A DNA stretch of 64,000 bases from Cryptomeria japonica (lineage: Eukaryota; Streptophyta; Pinopsida; Cupressales; Cupressaceae), in assembly GCF_030272615.1 (NCBI RefSeq), contig NC_081411.1, positions 828,124,897-828,188,896 on the forward strand, read 5' to 3'. Under the pieces are notes generated by a model. That model ran no database searches, was not told the DNA's origin, and saw only the letters and a program-made list of their open reading frames with translations. Of the stretch, positions 48,001 to 58,962 are shown in pieces. The stretch's first letter is position 1. Each line of letters starts with the position of its first letter. The translations under genes and the position numbers were made by a program.

Positions 48001-48303
48001 TCTAGTCACATATCAATTTTTGAGCAAGAAATGGCAGGTTTTGAAGAAAAATTAGAGAAACTTGAAAAAGAAAAGGCAAGGATAAGGTCTAATGCCAAAG
48101 AGCTTAAAAATAAGCTTGGTCCTAAGTTGGACAATCTTATTTCTCAGAGAATAGAAATATCTAAGGTATTACTTCAGGAAGAACGATCACCGGAAGATCA
48201 CATGCATTATCTCACCGACACGATCCAACAAACTGAGGCAACTTTGAAGGACAACAAAAGGTTTATGCAGAGTTTGAATTTGGTTTTGGCAGATATCTTT
48301 TAG
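45056..48303 (+). pseudogene. Copia third ORF (ORF3), copy 3, best preserved
   Basis: Starts MASSFAPEF at 45056. Open parts are 45056-45733 (225 codons), 45758-46027, 46061-46477 and 47092-48303 (403 codons), separated by a few stops and frameshifts. In order: an N-terminal globular part (VVRIVLSRAHGEFLWLDFV, INVRFVSMVLGYK), then FRFGNLLVCLMMYF, then WMEVVLPRTVWVTEMGYE. A basic, low-complexity middle, an acidic Thr/Glu-rich section and a C-terminal coiled coil (FEEKLEKLEKEKARIRS) follow. No signal peptide or clear membrane segment is evident. After it come a purine tract and LTR. Homologous relics are at 1890-3250 and 26570-28860. It sits where SIRE-type copia elements carry an env-like ORF; function unknown. 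Confidence 0.7.
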
Positions 48304-48520
48304 ATTGTAACCAACCGGTTACAGACCTTGAGGTGAATTTTTGCACTCATTTGACTATTTTTGACAACCTGTCATTGATGTCAAAGGGGGAGTAGTGGAG
48401 AGAAAAATACTTCTTCATAGGAGATCATTTGCTCAGGGGGAGGACATCTTTTTGGAAACTTTTTGGACTTCAGTTTTTGGAACAGTTTTTTGATTTTTCT
48501 CATGAGTGTTGCCATCAATG

Positions 48521-49349
48521 CCAAAGGGGGAGATTGTTGGCATTCTACACTCTTATGAGAATAGTTGATGTTGTCATTGATGGCAACCAACTGGCAACCA
48601 ACTGGCAAACATTTGTCAACCCACAGGCAGTTACCGGCACCGGCAATAGACTTCTACATACATCGACAGACACTTCACCGACAGCGGCAATAATGCATAC
48701 CGACACTCTAGCCGACATGGAATAAACTTTGTTTATTGTTTTATATTGTAATTATCTTTTGTAAAAGCCGACATGGCATTTTGTAAAAGACTCATATATA
48801 TGTATGAGATCTTATAGGTCATTCTGTAAGAGAAAGAGGAGATTAAAAAAAGGATAGATGATATTTTGATACAGTTGATAGCAAAGGTTTTGGTAATAGA
48901 CTGAGCTTAAACCGGTATTGAACCTAGCATAGTTGATGTTGATCTGAAGCAGTACATTGTATTGGATTTTGATAATCCATTTTGTAAGTCGGTGAGACTT
49001 TTGTTTTGTGATTGAGCAATGAGCTCTAGGCTGCTAGCCTCCCTGCATGTGCAAGCCCCTCATTGTAAGTAATATTTATTCATTGGCCAGTGAGTGAATA
49101 TTGTGGGTCACAAATCCCACCGAGGTTTTTCCCACACCAGGTTTCCTCGTTAAATATCTTGTGTTATGGTGTGTTCTTTATGTTAGTCTCTGTTATTCTT
49201 ATTTGCTGCACTAATTCTTATTTACCGGTACACTGTTTTGGGATACAAAGTTCTTAATAAGTTTAAATATTATGTTAACCAGTTAGACACTGATTCACCC
49301 GCTCCCCCCCCCCCTCTCAGTGTCTTTGGGACTATCATTGATTCTAACA
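48521..49349 (+). mobile_element. Polypurine tract and right LTR of the chimeric copia
   Basis: The polypurine tract CCAAAGGGGGAGAT (48521-48534) is the same as in the left half. The LTR runs from TGTTGGCATTCTACAC at 48535 to TTCTAACA at 49349 (815 bases). CCGAC and ACCGG phrases are frequent. A TATA-like ATATATATGTATGAG lies near 48795. The U5 end carries GACACTGA...TCAGTGTC (49286-49324) around a run of C. GAGAA follows as the target duplication. Confidence 0.85.
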
Positions 49350-49354
49350 GAGAA

Positions 49355-49440
49355 TGGGGGGAGTCACCCACAAGCACCAAGAACTCCACCCTTGTCTTGC
49401 CCCAGCCTAAACAACGAAAACGCTAATAAAGAAAATTCTC
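49355..49440 (-). pseudogene. LINE ORF1 relic, right part (copy F)
   Basis: A short minus-strand coding-like stretch (KTRVEFLVLVGDSPHS in one frame) that resumes the ORF1 relic across the copia insertion. The similarity is weak and rests mainly on position. Confidence 0.3.
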
Positions 49441-49875
49441 TTTAAGAGTTCACAATTTTATTTTATTTTTTATCAACGACTTCATGATTTTCTTAATCAA
49501 TCTCAAGAAAACATTAACGTAGACAAACAAGGAGAATACACCAATTAGCTTTACTAATGATTTTCCAAGGACAAGCGACTATTCTTATTAAACTAAAGAC
49601 AACAATTATAGTTAAAATGGCAATTAATCTTCAATACGCAAAAGATCTAATATGCAACAATATCCTTGATTAGTAAGCATGGGAGAAGCGATCAGAGTAT
49701 AATGTGCAGCGATAAAGCATTTACAAATGACAACGATCAAAGAAAGTCAGTAAAATTAATTTTAAAATAAGTTAATAATGTGGAAGTTGTGATTCTATTT
49801 GAAGACATATTAAGAGAAGAAGACGAACTAAGAAAGGTGGCGATGTCAAATAAAACATTAATAATTTCATGTGTA
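49441..49875. other. AT-rich DNA without recognised gene
   Basis: Nothing recognised between the ORF1 relic and the MITE. Confidence 0.45.
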
Positions 49876-49878
49876 TTA

Positions 49879-50327
49879 GGCTGGGGTCTCATGGAGGGGG
49901 GCTTCCTAAAAAATAGAGCGGGTGCTGTAGAGATTTTTTAAGAATTTTTTGAAAGCGAGTGGTCCCATGAAATGTGTAGCACAGTTCTACTTAAAAGTTT
50001 AAGCCCCTAAATTGAAGGAAGCTAGTGGTCCCATAAACAGCATTGAAAAATGAAATAATTTGGTTTTTCTATTTTCCCTCTAAAATGTTTGGTGGAACTC
50101 ATCTCAACTCTTTTCGAATTGCCAAGTGGCAAATAAAATTCTTAAGCTGGTGGGGCAATTTCTAGCCCCACCCCATTTTCACCAGCATAAGCTGGTGGGG
50201 CAATTTGTAGGAGCTTCTATTTTTTAAGCGCAGATTCCAAATAATCTTGTAGCCCAAAGAAAAAATCTCCATGGGGCCGCCTCTTCCTTAAAAATAGAGC
50301 TTAAGCCCCTCAATTGGGACCCCTGCC
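49879..50327. mobile_element. MITE, PIF/Harbinger (Tourist)-like
   Basis: 449 bases with TTA on both sides (49876-49878 and 50328-50330). Imperfect terminal inverted repeats start GGCTGGGGTCTCATGGAGGG at the left and, as reverse complement, GGCAGGGGTCCCAATTGAGG at the right. Both continue to an AAAAATAGAGC-type block. An inner inverted repeat around CTGGTGGGGCAATT lies at 50139-50202. There is no coding capacity. The 3-base TTA duplication and GG-starting ends fit Harbinger-type elements. Confidence 0.75.
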
Positions 50328-50330
50328 TTA

Positions 50331-51347
50331 GTCACTTGGTGTTTTCTCAACAATAAATCATAATTATTGTTTGGTAGATCGACTCTCTTACAAGTCGCCA
50401 CAATTATCTTAGCTACAAAGTCTTAACCGAATCATTAATAAGTTTGTATATTTAATATGTTGGACATTTTAAAATAAGGATAAAATGGAATTAAAGAGCG
50501 ATCTATATATTAATCATTAATATGCAGCGATTTAAATATAGCTAAACAGAGCAGTGATCTAAAAGAGCAATCATTCATACTCATTATTGTTCATGAAGGC
50601 CGATAAGGATAGCAACTGATTACACAGCAGTAGCATATGATGCAATTTGCAAACAGATTGATAAATATTCATGAAAAGGTACAATTTGTATAAGGTTGTG
50701 AAGTCTGCAGACAAACAACAAAATGTCGAGGTATGATTTATTTAATGAAAAGACACATTACGAAACAAGTTTCTTTCAAGTAAGTTACCTCTCTCCGTGA
50801 AGGGGCATCAAGGTATATATACAAACATTCAATCAAGGACAAAATTCTTCAATCTTCTATCATCTATACATCTATTAAGACGCTTGAAAATCACTTATCT
50901 CGCATTTTTGCATAATTATTTATATATTTAATTTTAAAATGCAACTAGTCACTTTTCTACCATAAGACAAAACCATTTCTTTCCAAACTAGTGGTTTCAA
51001 AAATGCCTCAATAGTTATGAAAATATCCCAAAAAAAAATTAAAATGCCACAGGTTGGAGTTGGTGGTTGTGTAGCACCCCCTATCAAAAACCTATAATTG
51101 TGCATAATATCTAGAAACACATAGTTCTGCCATATAAGGCAACTACTTTCCTTGAAATATTATCTCAAGTTGTCACCCTCTTCATCACAAATAGATATTG
51201 TAGGTTCAACTTACTTTTTCCCATTTTCTAAACAACGACCATAAATAATGTCAATTTAGTTACAATGTATCCATTTGCAATAGTAAGAAGTCCACTCGAA
51301 CATTTATTCACAATTCCAATGGGAAACCATGAGTTGAAGGTAAGCAT
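50331..51347. other. AT-rich DNA without recognised gene
   Basis: No gene or repeat boundary that I can support. Confidence 0.45.
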
Positions 51348-51361
51348 AACATATTTCCCTA

Positions 51362-52191
51362 AGGCTACGAGGCCATTGACAACTCCATTGGTCATTTTTT
51401 GAAGGTGGATGAGGCCACGTCTTCTATGGGGCACTCTACCTTTGCTCGCTTGCTGGTTGACATCGACATCTCCTCGCCTCTCCCCAAGGATGTTGTTCTT
51501 ATGGTTGGGGATAGGCCTTGGTCTCAACCATTGGATTATGAGGGTCTGCCCCTCCGTTGTCGAAAATGTTTCTCAACGGGGCATCTTGCTTCAAATTGTT
51601 CTCTTCCTCGCCATAAGGGTGCTGCTACTTGGTGGAAAGATGCCACCATTGAACATTTGACTGTCAATGCGTTGGATACTACTTGTTCCTCTCATGAGGA
51701 CAATGTTTCCTCATGTGATGAAGAGCCTCTCACTGTTGCATAACCTTCTACTGACCCTCTCACTGTTGTTCAACAGCCTTGTTCTACTACTGTTGAGCCT
51801 GCTTTGGGTGCTACTCTTCTTTGGACAGCCTACCTTGCAACAATATGCCGTTGCTTCTCAGTTTCTTGCTATGGTTCTACAACAACACTCTACAGCTACT
51901 TCTGATCACAACTCTATTGAATCACTTCCACCTGATCTCTCTCTTGGTCCTAATGATTGTATCGCCTACACTATGGTTCGTCAAAGGCGAAAGGGGAGGT
52001 CTTCCCCCCTTGTCCTAACCTCTCCCTCTCAAGGTTTGGGTGTCTCTCCCCCTCCTTGAGTTGGGTCTAGTTTGTTTTTTGATATGTTTGTTGTAAAGGG
52101 GCTTGCTCCCTTGGTTTGCTTTGTCTTTTTGATAGTCTCTGACTATGTTAAGGGTCAGTGCCCTAACTAACACTGCTTCTTTTTAATCAAA
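51362..52191 (+). mobile_element. ORF1-only LINE insertion (copy D)
   Basis: A 5'-truncated, 830-base insertion bounded by the 14-base repeat AACATATTTCCCTA at 51348-51361 and 52192-52205. ORF1 text starts in the DUF4283-like part (GHFLKVDEATSSMGHSTFAR), then WSQPLDYEGLPLR, knuckle CRKCFSTGHLASNC and RHKGAATWWKDA, open to about 51743. A decayed tail runs to about 52060. The 3' UTR ends CACTGCTTCTTTTTAATCAAA, as in copy B. There is no ORF2 sequence. Confidence 0.85.
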
Positions 52192-52286
52192 AACATATTT
52201 CCCTATACAAATTCAAAACCTAATCTTATAATTTATCACCAAGACCACTAAGAAAAAAATGCTTTATTTTCTTTCAATGACAATGT

Positions 52287-52498
52287 TTTGGGTGTCTCTC
52301 CCCATTCGAGTCGGTGTTTTGGGTTGTTGATGGTTTGGCAAGCTTTTAGCAATGGTCTCTCGACTTGCTCTTAAAAAACTATCAAACCTAGATTTGTTAA
52401 GGGTTGGCACCCTTTGTTTTGCTACCTTTCTTTCTTGTTGCCTATGGGTTGTTTGTATAAAAGGCTAGCATCCTTGTTTAGGTGCTTATTTTAATCAA
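52287..52498 (+). mobile_element. ORF1-only LINE 3' end insertion (copy E)
   Basis: 212 bases bounded by GACAATGT at 52279-52286 and 52499-52506. It starts TTTGGGTGTCTCTCCCC, matching copy D near 52036, then runs through the 3' UTR (GTTAAGGGTTGGCACCC against GTTAAGGGTCAGTGCCC in D). It ends GCTTATTTTAATCAA. This is a severely 5'-truncated member of the same family. Confidence 0.75.
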
Positions 52499-52514
52499 GA
52501 CAATGTATAATAGG

Positions 52515-53008
52515 TGTGAGAATTTGTCAAGATCTAGAGACAATGGAAAGCACAAATAAGAGAGAACAAAAATGTGACAAGAAAAAATTGTATTCCTATC
52601 AATGATGCAAAATGTGATCAACTGGATCATCTAGATTGTTGTTGTTGTTACATACAATGTAGATGAGCCTACTTATAAAGGCAAGGCTAAAAGACGAGAG
52701 CACACAACGATGACATGTGGCTCAATGAGATGCAAGGGTAGGTAGAGGTAGGTAAGAGAAATAGTAAAATATTCTACATTAGGTGGATCACCCATCGAAG
52801 GTGGAATTATCACTCCACAATAAGTGGATATGATAGAGTAACAACAAGATCACACCATAAAAGGTTGGAAATTCTCCTACATACACACTTCCAATGTATG
52901 CGCATCTCCCTAAGTATCTCATATACAAACTACTATGTGGTGCATGTACTTAAGTAAACTTAAGTAGAGTGTAATTATATCCAAGATGAATAATTAATTA
53001 CACCAACA
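52515..53008 (-). mobile_element. Solo LTR with perfect target duplication
   Basis: 494 bases with ATAGG at 52510-52514 and 53009-53013. On the minus strand it starts TGTTGGTGTAATTAATTATT and ends CAAATTCTCACA, with a TATA-like CTTATAAAG on plus near 52672. Strand is chosen from the TGTTGG start and that TATA position. No primer site or polypurine tract lies beside it, so it is a solo LTR, family not identified. Confidence 0.8.
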
Positions 53009-53013
53009 ATAGG

Positions 53014-55400
53014 CTCTAGTGATGACTTCTACATCTACTCAGTATGTAATGCAACACATTTATTGCATATAAACGTTTATATCAATATCTTTAAAAAAAT
53101 ATTTCTTTGCAAGGGATTGGCAAGAACGTATCTAGCACAAGCAAATGTCAATCCTCCATTGTACATGTATAATGTTGAGTAGCAACTTGTGGAATGCGAC
53201 CTAGCAAGGGTCAAATCCTTTTTGCAAGGTCATGTCCAATGTAACAAGAGTAAAATCATGCTAGATTAGACCCACGGGAACTGGCTACATACATCAACGT
53301 GACCTTCATTTGTAACAATAACCCCTACCAATAGGAATTATGCATTCCATCAGGACTTTTAAAGCCACCAATGGGAATTAGCATTCCATAGAATTTTAGA
53401 GGTTTGTCTCACCATGCAAAGATTATTCTTCCTTCTTGGAGTTGACTTTCCCCTATCCTCGATGCCTTTTAAAGAGCAAATTTTCTCCATGAGAGCCTCC
53501 ATGATGCCCTTTTGTCTCCATTAACTAAGAAATAATTGACACATTTAACTTCTAGTTTGAAAAAACCCAGCTTCTTCATCTAACAAATTCTGTTTCTCTT
53601 GCCATGCTTTCTAATTCTTTCTCTAGCTTACGATATTCAATGTCTTTTTAAAAAAAGAAAACTCCTCCAGTTGATCTTTTTGTGGGCATGAACTCACCGA
53701 ACAACCAAACTTTTTAAAAGGGAAGAAACCACTCTAATACCGCTTGATCTGTAAATTATAATGGATTAATCCACACACGTCCTCAACATACAAATTTAAT
53801 AGAAAACAAAGGCCGGAATTCTATGGAAATACGACCTCAAAAAATTCAATGAAAATGGAAGCCAAACATCGCCACAAATTGGAGATCTCGGATTTACCTG
53901 AGTAAACCCGCATCCAGAAAATATTGAGTCGAATTCTATTCAACCGCTAAAATCACTGCCTCTCTTTAACACCTCACTATTATGTTCTTATCTTAGCAAA
54001 GTTTTATTAAAAGCTCAAATTCATCTAAAAATGAAGAGAATAAAAATGGAGTGGATCAAAGGAACGCTTCTCTCATAAAACAGAAAATTTTGAGTTTATA
54101 GAACCATTACTAATAAAGAGAACACTATCCCTTGATAATAGCTAATTGCAAGCACATGTACACGCCATCTCAAACATCTGCACTCATTGCAGTTGACGTG
54201 AAAGGTGGTGTAGGCCTCGGCTTTGAGATGGAATCATGATCAGTGCGAGTGGATGGGAAGGAGGATAATTACGTGAGACATTTAAAGGCAATGTATTGGA
54301 AACTTGCAGCTATCCTTACCCACGAATCTAATATCTCTACTTGTTTCCCATGCTGCAAATATACTTCTGCAACAAGGTTTCAACAAAGTAAACCAGTCTG
54401 CGAGCAAATAGAACAAGGCCTGGCACCAACTACTTTGCTTCAGACTTGGCTATGATGGCCTCAATCAAATGACTGAAGCCAACAACAAATATGTGAACTC
54501 GCAGAGCATTGCGGTTATACAGTATTCAAAAGGGGAGGGATGCATGACTTGTCCACTCGAGATGGAATCATAAACATTCTATTTTTGGTTTCTTGATATC
54601 GAGATTAAAAGTGACGAGATATCCTCATGTTTTTCACAATCTACGCATATTCAGTTATCATGTGTAATACTAGTAGCAGTAGGTAAAATATGTTAACAAA
54701 GAGATGTTAATAAAACAAATGCATAGATAAATTTCCTTAATTGTAATGTGGATGATGAATTCTGTGCGTCATTCTTTTCATGAGATCATCTCTCCAGAAT
54801 TCTATGTAAATTCCAGCTAATATTGTCTCATTTGTGAATGTGAAAGATTGTGTCAAGAAAATCGCATCACAAGCCTGAATTCTTAGCATTTCAATTTCCA
54901 CATCACCAGCCAAAGGGTTTACAGTTACACTGTCAATTGTTAACAATGCCTATGAACTTTGTAAATATTTCAACACATATTCACTCCTGAATTATTGTTT
55001 CTTACCTTAAACATCATCTATGCAGACAAACTGACATCTGCTTCCCACCCACGAGCTGTCTAGGACCTTCAAACACAATTGGAGTACACCGCATCAATTG
55101 CAGCACCGCAACTGCCACCCTAGCCCTCACCTGCCTCCCTCGGAAAAAGAATCATTAAAACTCGAATGCCCATCAGATACCCTTACATTTACTTGTCTGC
55201 CAATTTACAATTATATGACCAAATCGGCCAAGAAACTTGAAAAATGGTAAATAAACGAAACAGTACAGTAGTTTGCAGCATGACAATGTATAAACAGAGG
55301 CAAACAGTTTATATTACAAAGACGAGCTCCTTTTAAAGGGCTTATTTGCACATTCAAGCTAAACAATTTACATGGGTTGGTTTCACGGGGGCATGCATAC
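53014..55400. other. Intergenic DNA, one possible primer site
   Basis: Near 53732-53745 the minus strand reads GGTATTAGAGTGG, similar to an initiator-Met primer site, but no LTR could be bounded beside it. A moderately GC-richer stretch at 54180-54480 has an open frame with no recognised family. Nothing else can be supported. Confidence 0.35.
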
Positions 55401-55406
55401 TTAGAA

Positions 55407-56035
55407 CTATTTTTTCTTATTATCCTTCTTGTCCGAATCTGATTCACTTGCATTGTAACCTGCAAAACAACTTTTGATTAACCTGGAAGCCTTATCAATG
55501 AAAGGATGCAAGTTTTTCAAAGCATCTAAAGAAACTGCAATCCCACCTGGTGGCTTGGAACTTAAAGCCAAATATTTTAATCTAGATTTTGAAGCTTCCT
55601 GGAACCATGCTTTTCCCTGCCCGCACAAAAAAAATTGAGAAAAATTAAACAAAGCAAACACACGCCTGGAATTACACTTGACCGTAGATATCTATTAATT
55701 CATAGCCATAATACCTTCTGTGTACTCTGGGGAACACCATAGCCATTACAATACATCTGCCCAACAAGAATTTGCATTCCTACATCACCTGATCTTGCTT
55801 CCTTCAAAGTATCTTGAAACCAACGCTTTGTACATAGTGTGACTACGTCCTTCAAAGGTATCCTTCTTTGTTCTTCTTCCTTATGCATCCTTATGTTAAC
55901 ACTATCTGCCGCAGCAGCCTTAAACCTCTCCTCAAAAGCCTTAATAGTTTGCTTTCCTTTAACAAAAGTTTCTGTCATATTGCCAGTCTTGGCAATAACT
56001 TTAAGTTTAGCAGCTGCTGTGCCTATCTTAGCCAT
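55407..56035 (-). CDS. Small Sel1-repeat (HCP-like) protein
   Basis: A two-exon minus-strand gene: 55715-56035 (107 codons) and 55407-55616 (69 codons plus stop), joined in phase 0 across a 98-base GT-AG intron, giving 176 residues. An in-frame TGA lies four codons before the ATG, supporting this start. Residues 1-50 are Ala/Lys-rich and helical (MAKIGTAAAKLKV). Residues 80-118 form one good Sel1/HCP-type repeat (RSGDVGMQILVGQMYCNGYG then KAWFQEASKS), a TPR-like helix pair used for protein binding. The tail is acidic then basic (SESDSDKK). I recall plant proteins of this layout but not their function. No frame damage, so probably active. A GAGGAACAA-rich helix around residue 55 is charged. 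No neighbour suggests a pathway. Confidence 0.75.
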
Positions 56036-57299
56036 AAATACTTCTCAGATGAACTGAACTGTCAGCCAGAAATTAAAATCAGACGAGAATATCTATGATT
56101 TCCATTTGCATACCATTTGCTACTCATTTTGTAGTTATACAAATGTAGTATTATTTATCAACTCAGAGGATCACAAATTCCATTGAAATAAAAATATACT
56201 CACTAAATAAAACCTAGAACCATTCAGAAAGCATAGAATCCCAATTCTGGTTCCGTTTCAGATTGCCCTGTCTTTTAACAAAATAAAACCATAAAATCTC
56301 CATATATGCCCAAAAAACTATGGAATGCACAGTGAAGCTTTAAACCCAAGAAGGATTGCAGAAACATGTTTAAGGCACAAAATTTAGTTGGAAGAACGGA
56401 CAGATAATTGGGTCATAAAAGACTCATTAGACAGCAAAAGCTTAAGTACATTTCAATTCCAGGGGTAGAAATAACTATATTTAAAATTTCAACCTTGTAA
56501 TGGTGAAAATTGCATGCCCGTGCCCTTTTCTCTTATGTTTTGAACCCATGGCAACTGAGTTCTCGTTTATGCATTGAATAGTGTGCAAGAATCTCATAAG
56601 AAACAGATTTTTAAAATATCAAGATATATCCTGATATATCTTATATTGATACGGTTCCTGACATTTTCCTGAAAATATTAAGAGATCTTCAAAATATCAT
56701 CGACTGTACTTTTACCAAATTGTTCACCAATATATTGCCCAGTAATTTCACCGAAAATTTAAAGAAGAAAATAAATGACGGACAGAAAATTGGTAATGTA
56801 CTGCAGTGGGAAATATTATTGGAAATTGCATCAAAAGTGACAAATTTACAAGGCGGCTCAAAAAGCCAAAGAACCAGTGGTGGTGTCAGAGATTGCTGTT
56901 TTTAGCCGATAGGCTATTTTAACGTGGGCACAGCCCACCGGAATTGTCTCACGCATGCCAGTAAAACTAAACTCTCAGGGCGTGCCCATTTTATTAAACT
57001 TCCAGCTATTCCAGTGATTTTGGCAAGTGAAAGATTATATTGTTTTTATTTTTTCCTCTTCATCGTGCCATTGTGCAACGCTTGCAACAAGAGTTTTTAA
57101 CGTCTTTTCATAAAGATTAAATCTGCCACGTGCTGTGATGAAACCATTCTGGATTAGGCTTAATATCAACATGTCATTGCAATTGAATCATACATGGTAA
57201 AACCAGGCTCAAACGAAACTCCCGTACTGTTTGAACGACTGCCATTAGGTGAAGTACCATTAGCCACCGCCTGGGGTGAACCGTGTCTATATACCTGGA
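56036..57299. other. Upstream region of the Sel1-repeat gene
   Basis: Should contain the 5' UTR and promoter of the gene at 55407-56035. No TATA box or other site stands out. A CCACGTG-like element (GCCACGTGC, 57125-57133) is a plausible bZIP/bHLH site but lies about 1.1 kb upstream. Confidence 0.35.
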
Positions 57300-57609
57300 C
57301 TTAGCAGACTGGAGAACTACCGGACAGCGTTGTGTTGATGTGTTTTTCATGCACATGCGAACACAGAATAAAATACGAAGGTATCTTATCCTCTCTTGAA
57401 CAAAGTTTCCTGACTGCTGATGATCTTGCCAAAGGATCAATCGGAGTAACTCCAAGGTTCTTGTATGTAGGGTCTGTATGTGTGGATAAGCTTCTCGCAA
57501 TATGATGTGATTTTGCTGGAATCACAAGGGGACTTACACTCGATGACCTGAGCGTCTGATTTACTTTGGATATTACTGGAACGTGGAATTTCACTAGCCC
57601 TTGATTTTG
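57300..57609 (-). other. Possible exon, mitochondrial-presequence-like
   Basis: On the minus strand a pyrimidine-rich tract and CAAAATCAAG precede a frame open for about 100 codons. It contains SPLVIPAKSHHIARSLSTHT then YKNLGVTPIDPLARSSAV. The Arg/Ser/Leu-rich opening resembles a mitochondrial targeting sequence. A TAA closes the frame soon after and no clear donor was chosen. It may be an exon of an unseen gene or chance. Confidence 0.3.
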
Positions 57610-58962
57610 AAAAAGGAAAAAAGGGTAAGGGTTGAAACGGGATCTATTTCTAACACTAAGAATGTAAGAGCAATGAATGACCTTTGATGAAACTCTAACT
57701 AAGTCTTGCTTTGACATGCTAGGATCATCTCCACAAGGTTAGTGCGATCCTCTAAGGATGGCTTTATGATGTTCAGATCACCGCTACAAGCATAGATACC
57801 GTTAGGTTGATGCATATCAATGAAGAAGCGATAATTGAACTTAAGCTTAAGCTGAATGATTCCAGTTGACTACACAAGGCAAGTTTGCAATCAACAAACT
57901 GCTAGTAGTATGGATATACAAATTTCACCATCGATCATACACATTTCTTCCACTCATCTAATAACATGAAATCAAATTTGAGAAGTATAGAGACCATGCA
58001 AATTGTTGAATCGACACATAGAATTCACCATTTCTTCAATGAAGTTTACAAGTCTTTTGCAACAATCTTTGCCTTCTCTTTCTACTCTACTCTAAAATGC
58101 TACGAATTATTGACTATTCTCTCTAACTATTTCCTATTCTCTGACTATTAACCCTTACAAATGAGGAGTCAAGGCTTTATATAGAGAGCCCTTTACAAAT
58201 TGACGGCTCTGATCGACTTAGAATCAATGGCTAGGATTACAGGATAGAAACACTAATTAGGGTTTGTTATAACAAACTTCCTTAGCCAATGAGAAAATTG
58301 CATTTCAGGAGTGAGGACCAATAGGAAGCAGGGGTAGGTACACCGAAGTTTGTGCCATCACTGATAAATTAGGTACATTGAATCTGGTCATGCTGAGGTG
58401 GACCAATCCGACTTGAGGAATGATGATTGAGATGCCACCTTGTCTAACGCTTGTGACTTGGTTGATCCTCCTCTATTTCTGACGTGATGAATGATGTACT
58501 TCCTTGACTCCCCTGTGCTTGATGAGGCCTCCTTATGGTCAAGTCTTCTTCCTCCGGTAGCATATCTCGCCTTGAAGTGTTGGCAAAGCCTTTCTTTGTC
58601 ATCTTGTGGTTCATTAATGTAGCGAAGCGAAGGTTTTGGAGATAGCTTGCAATTCCTTGAACACTTGAAATCTCCCAATGCTTTTCTCGAACACTTGAAG
58701 TATTCCTCCATGCATTTGGAGTGTCCTTGATGATGATGGGCTTATAATAGGTCGTCCTTGTCCTGGCCTGATTTTCTTTCACCTGCAACACAAACCAAAA
58801 GATGATCGATTTTCTTTCACCTGCAACACAAACCAAAAGATGATCGAGTACACATGATATATTTATCCTACTCATAGCATTTCTTACCTTAAATTATTAA
58901 CAAGAAGGGAAAAATAGGTGTTTGCAAGAATTTCGCAAGAAGGGAAAAATAGGTGTTTGCAA

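Larger units (their letters stand above)
42028..49349. mobile_element. Chimeric copia insertion with inverted, unlike LTRs
   Basis: A 7.3-kb insertion with GAGAA at 42023-42027 and 49350-49354 as a perfect 5-base target duplication. The left LTR and adjoining pol are on the minus strand. The right ORF3, polypurine tract and LTR are on the plus strand. Both outer ends are therefore U5 (3') ends: reverse complement TGTTAGG at left, TTCTAACA at right. The two LTRs belong to related but different families (1079 and 815 bases). The two halves meet near 44557-44568. There is no 5' LTR, primer site, gag, protease or integrase. A single integration of a head-to-head joined cDNA explains this best. 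Confidence 0.75.

Noticed and set aside
47092-48303. 403-codon coiled-coil frame as a host gene
   Set aside because: It lies between ORF3 N-terminal text and a polypurine tract plus LTR, and its tail matches the other ORF3 relics; part of the copia element.
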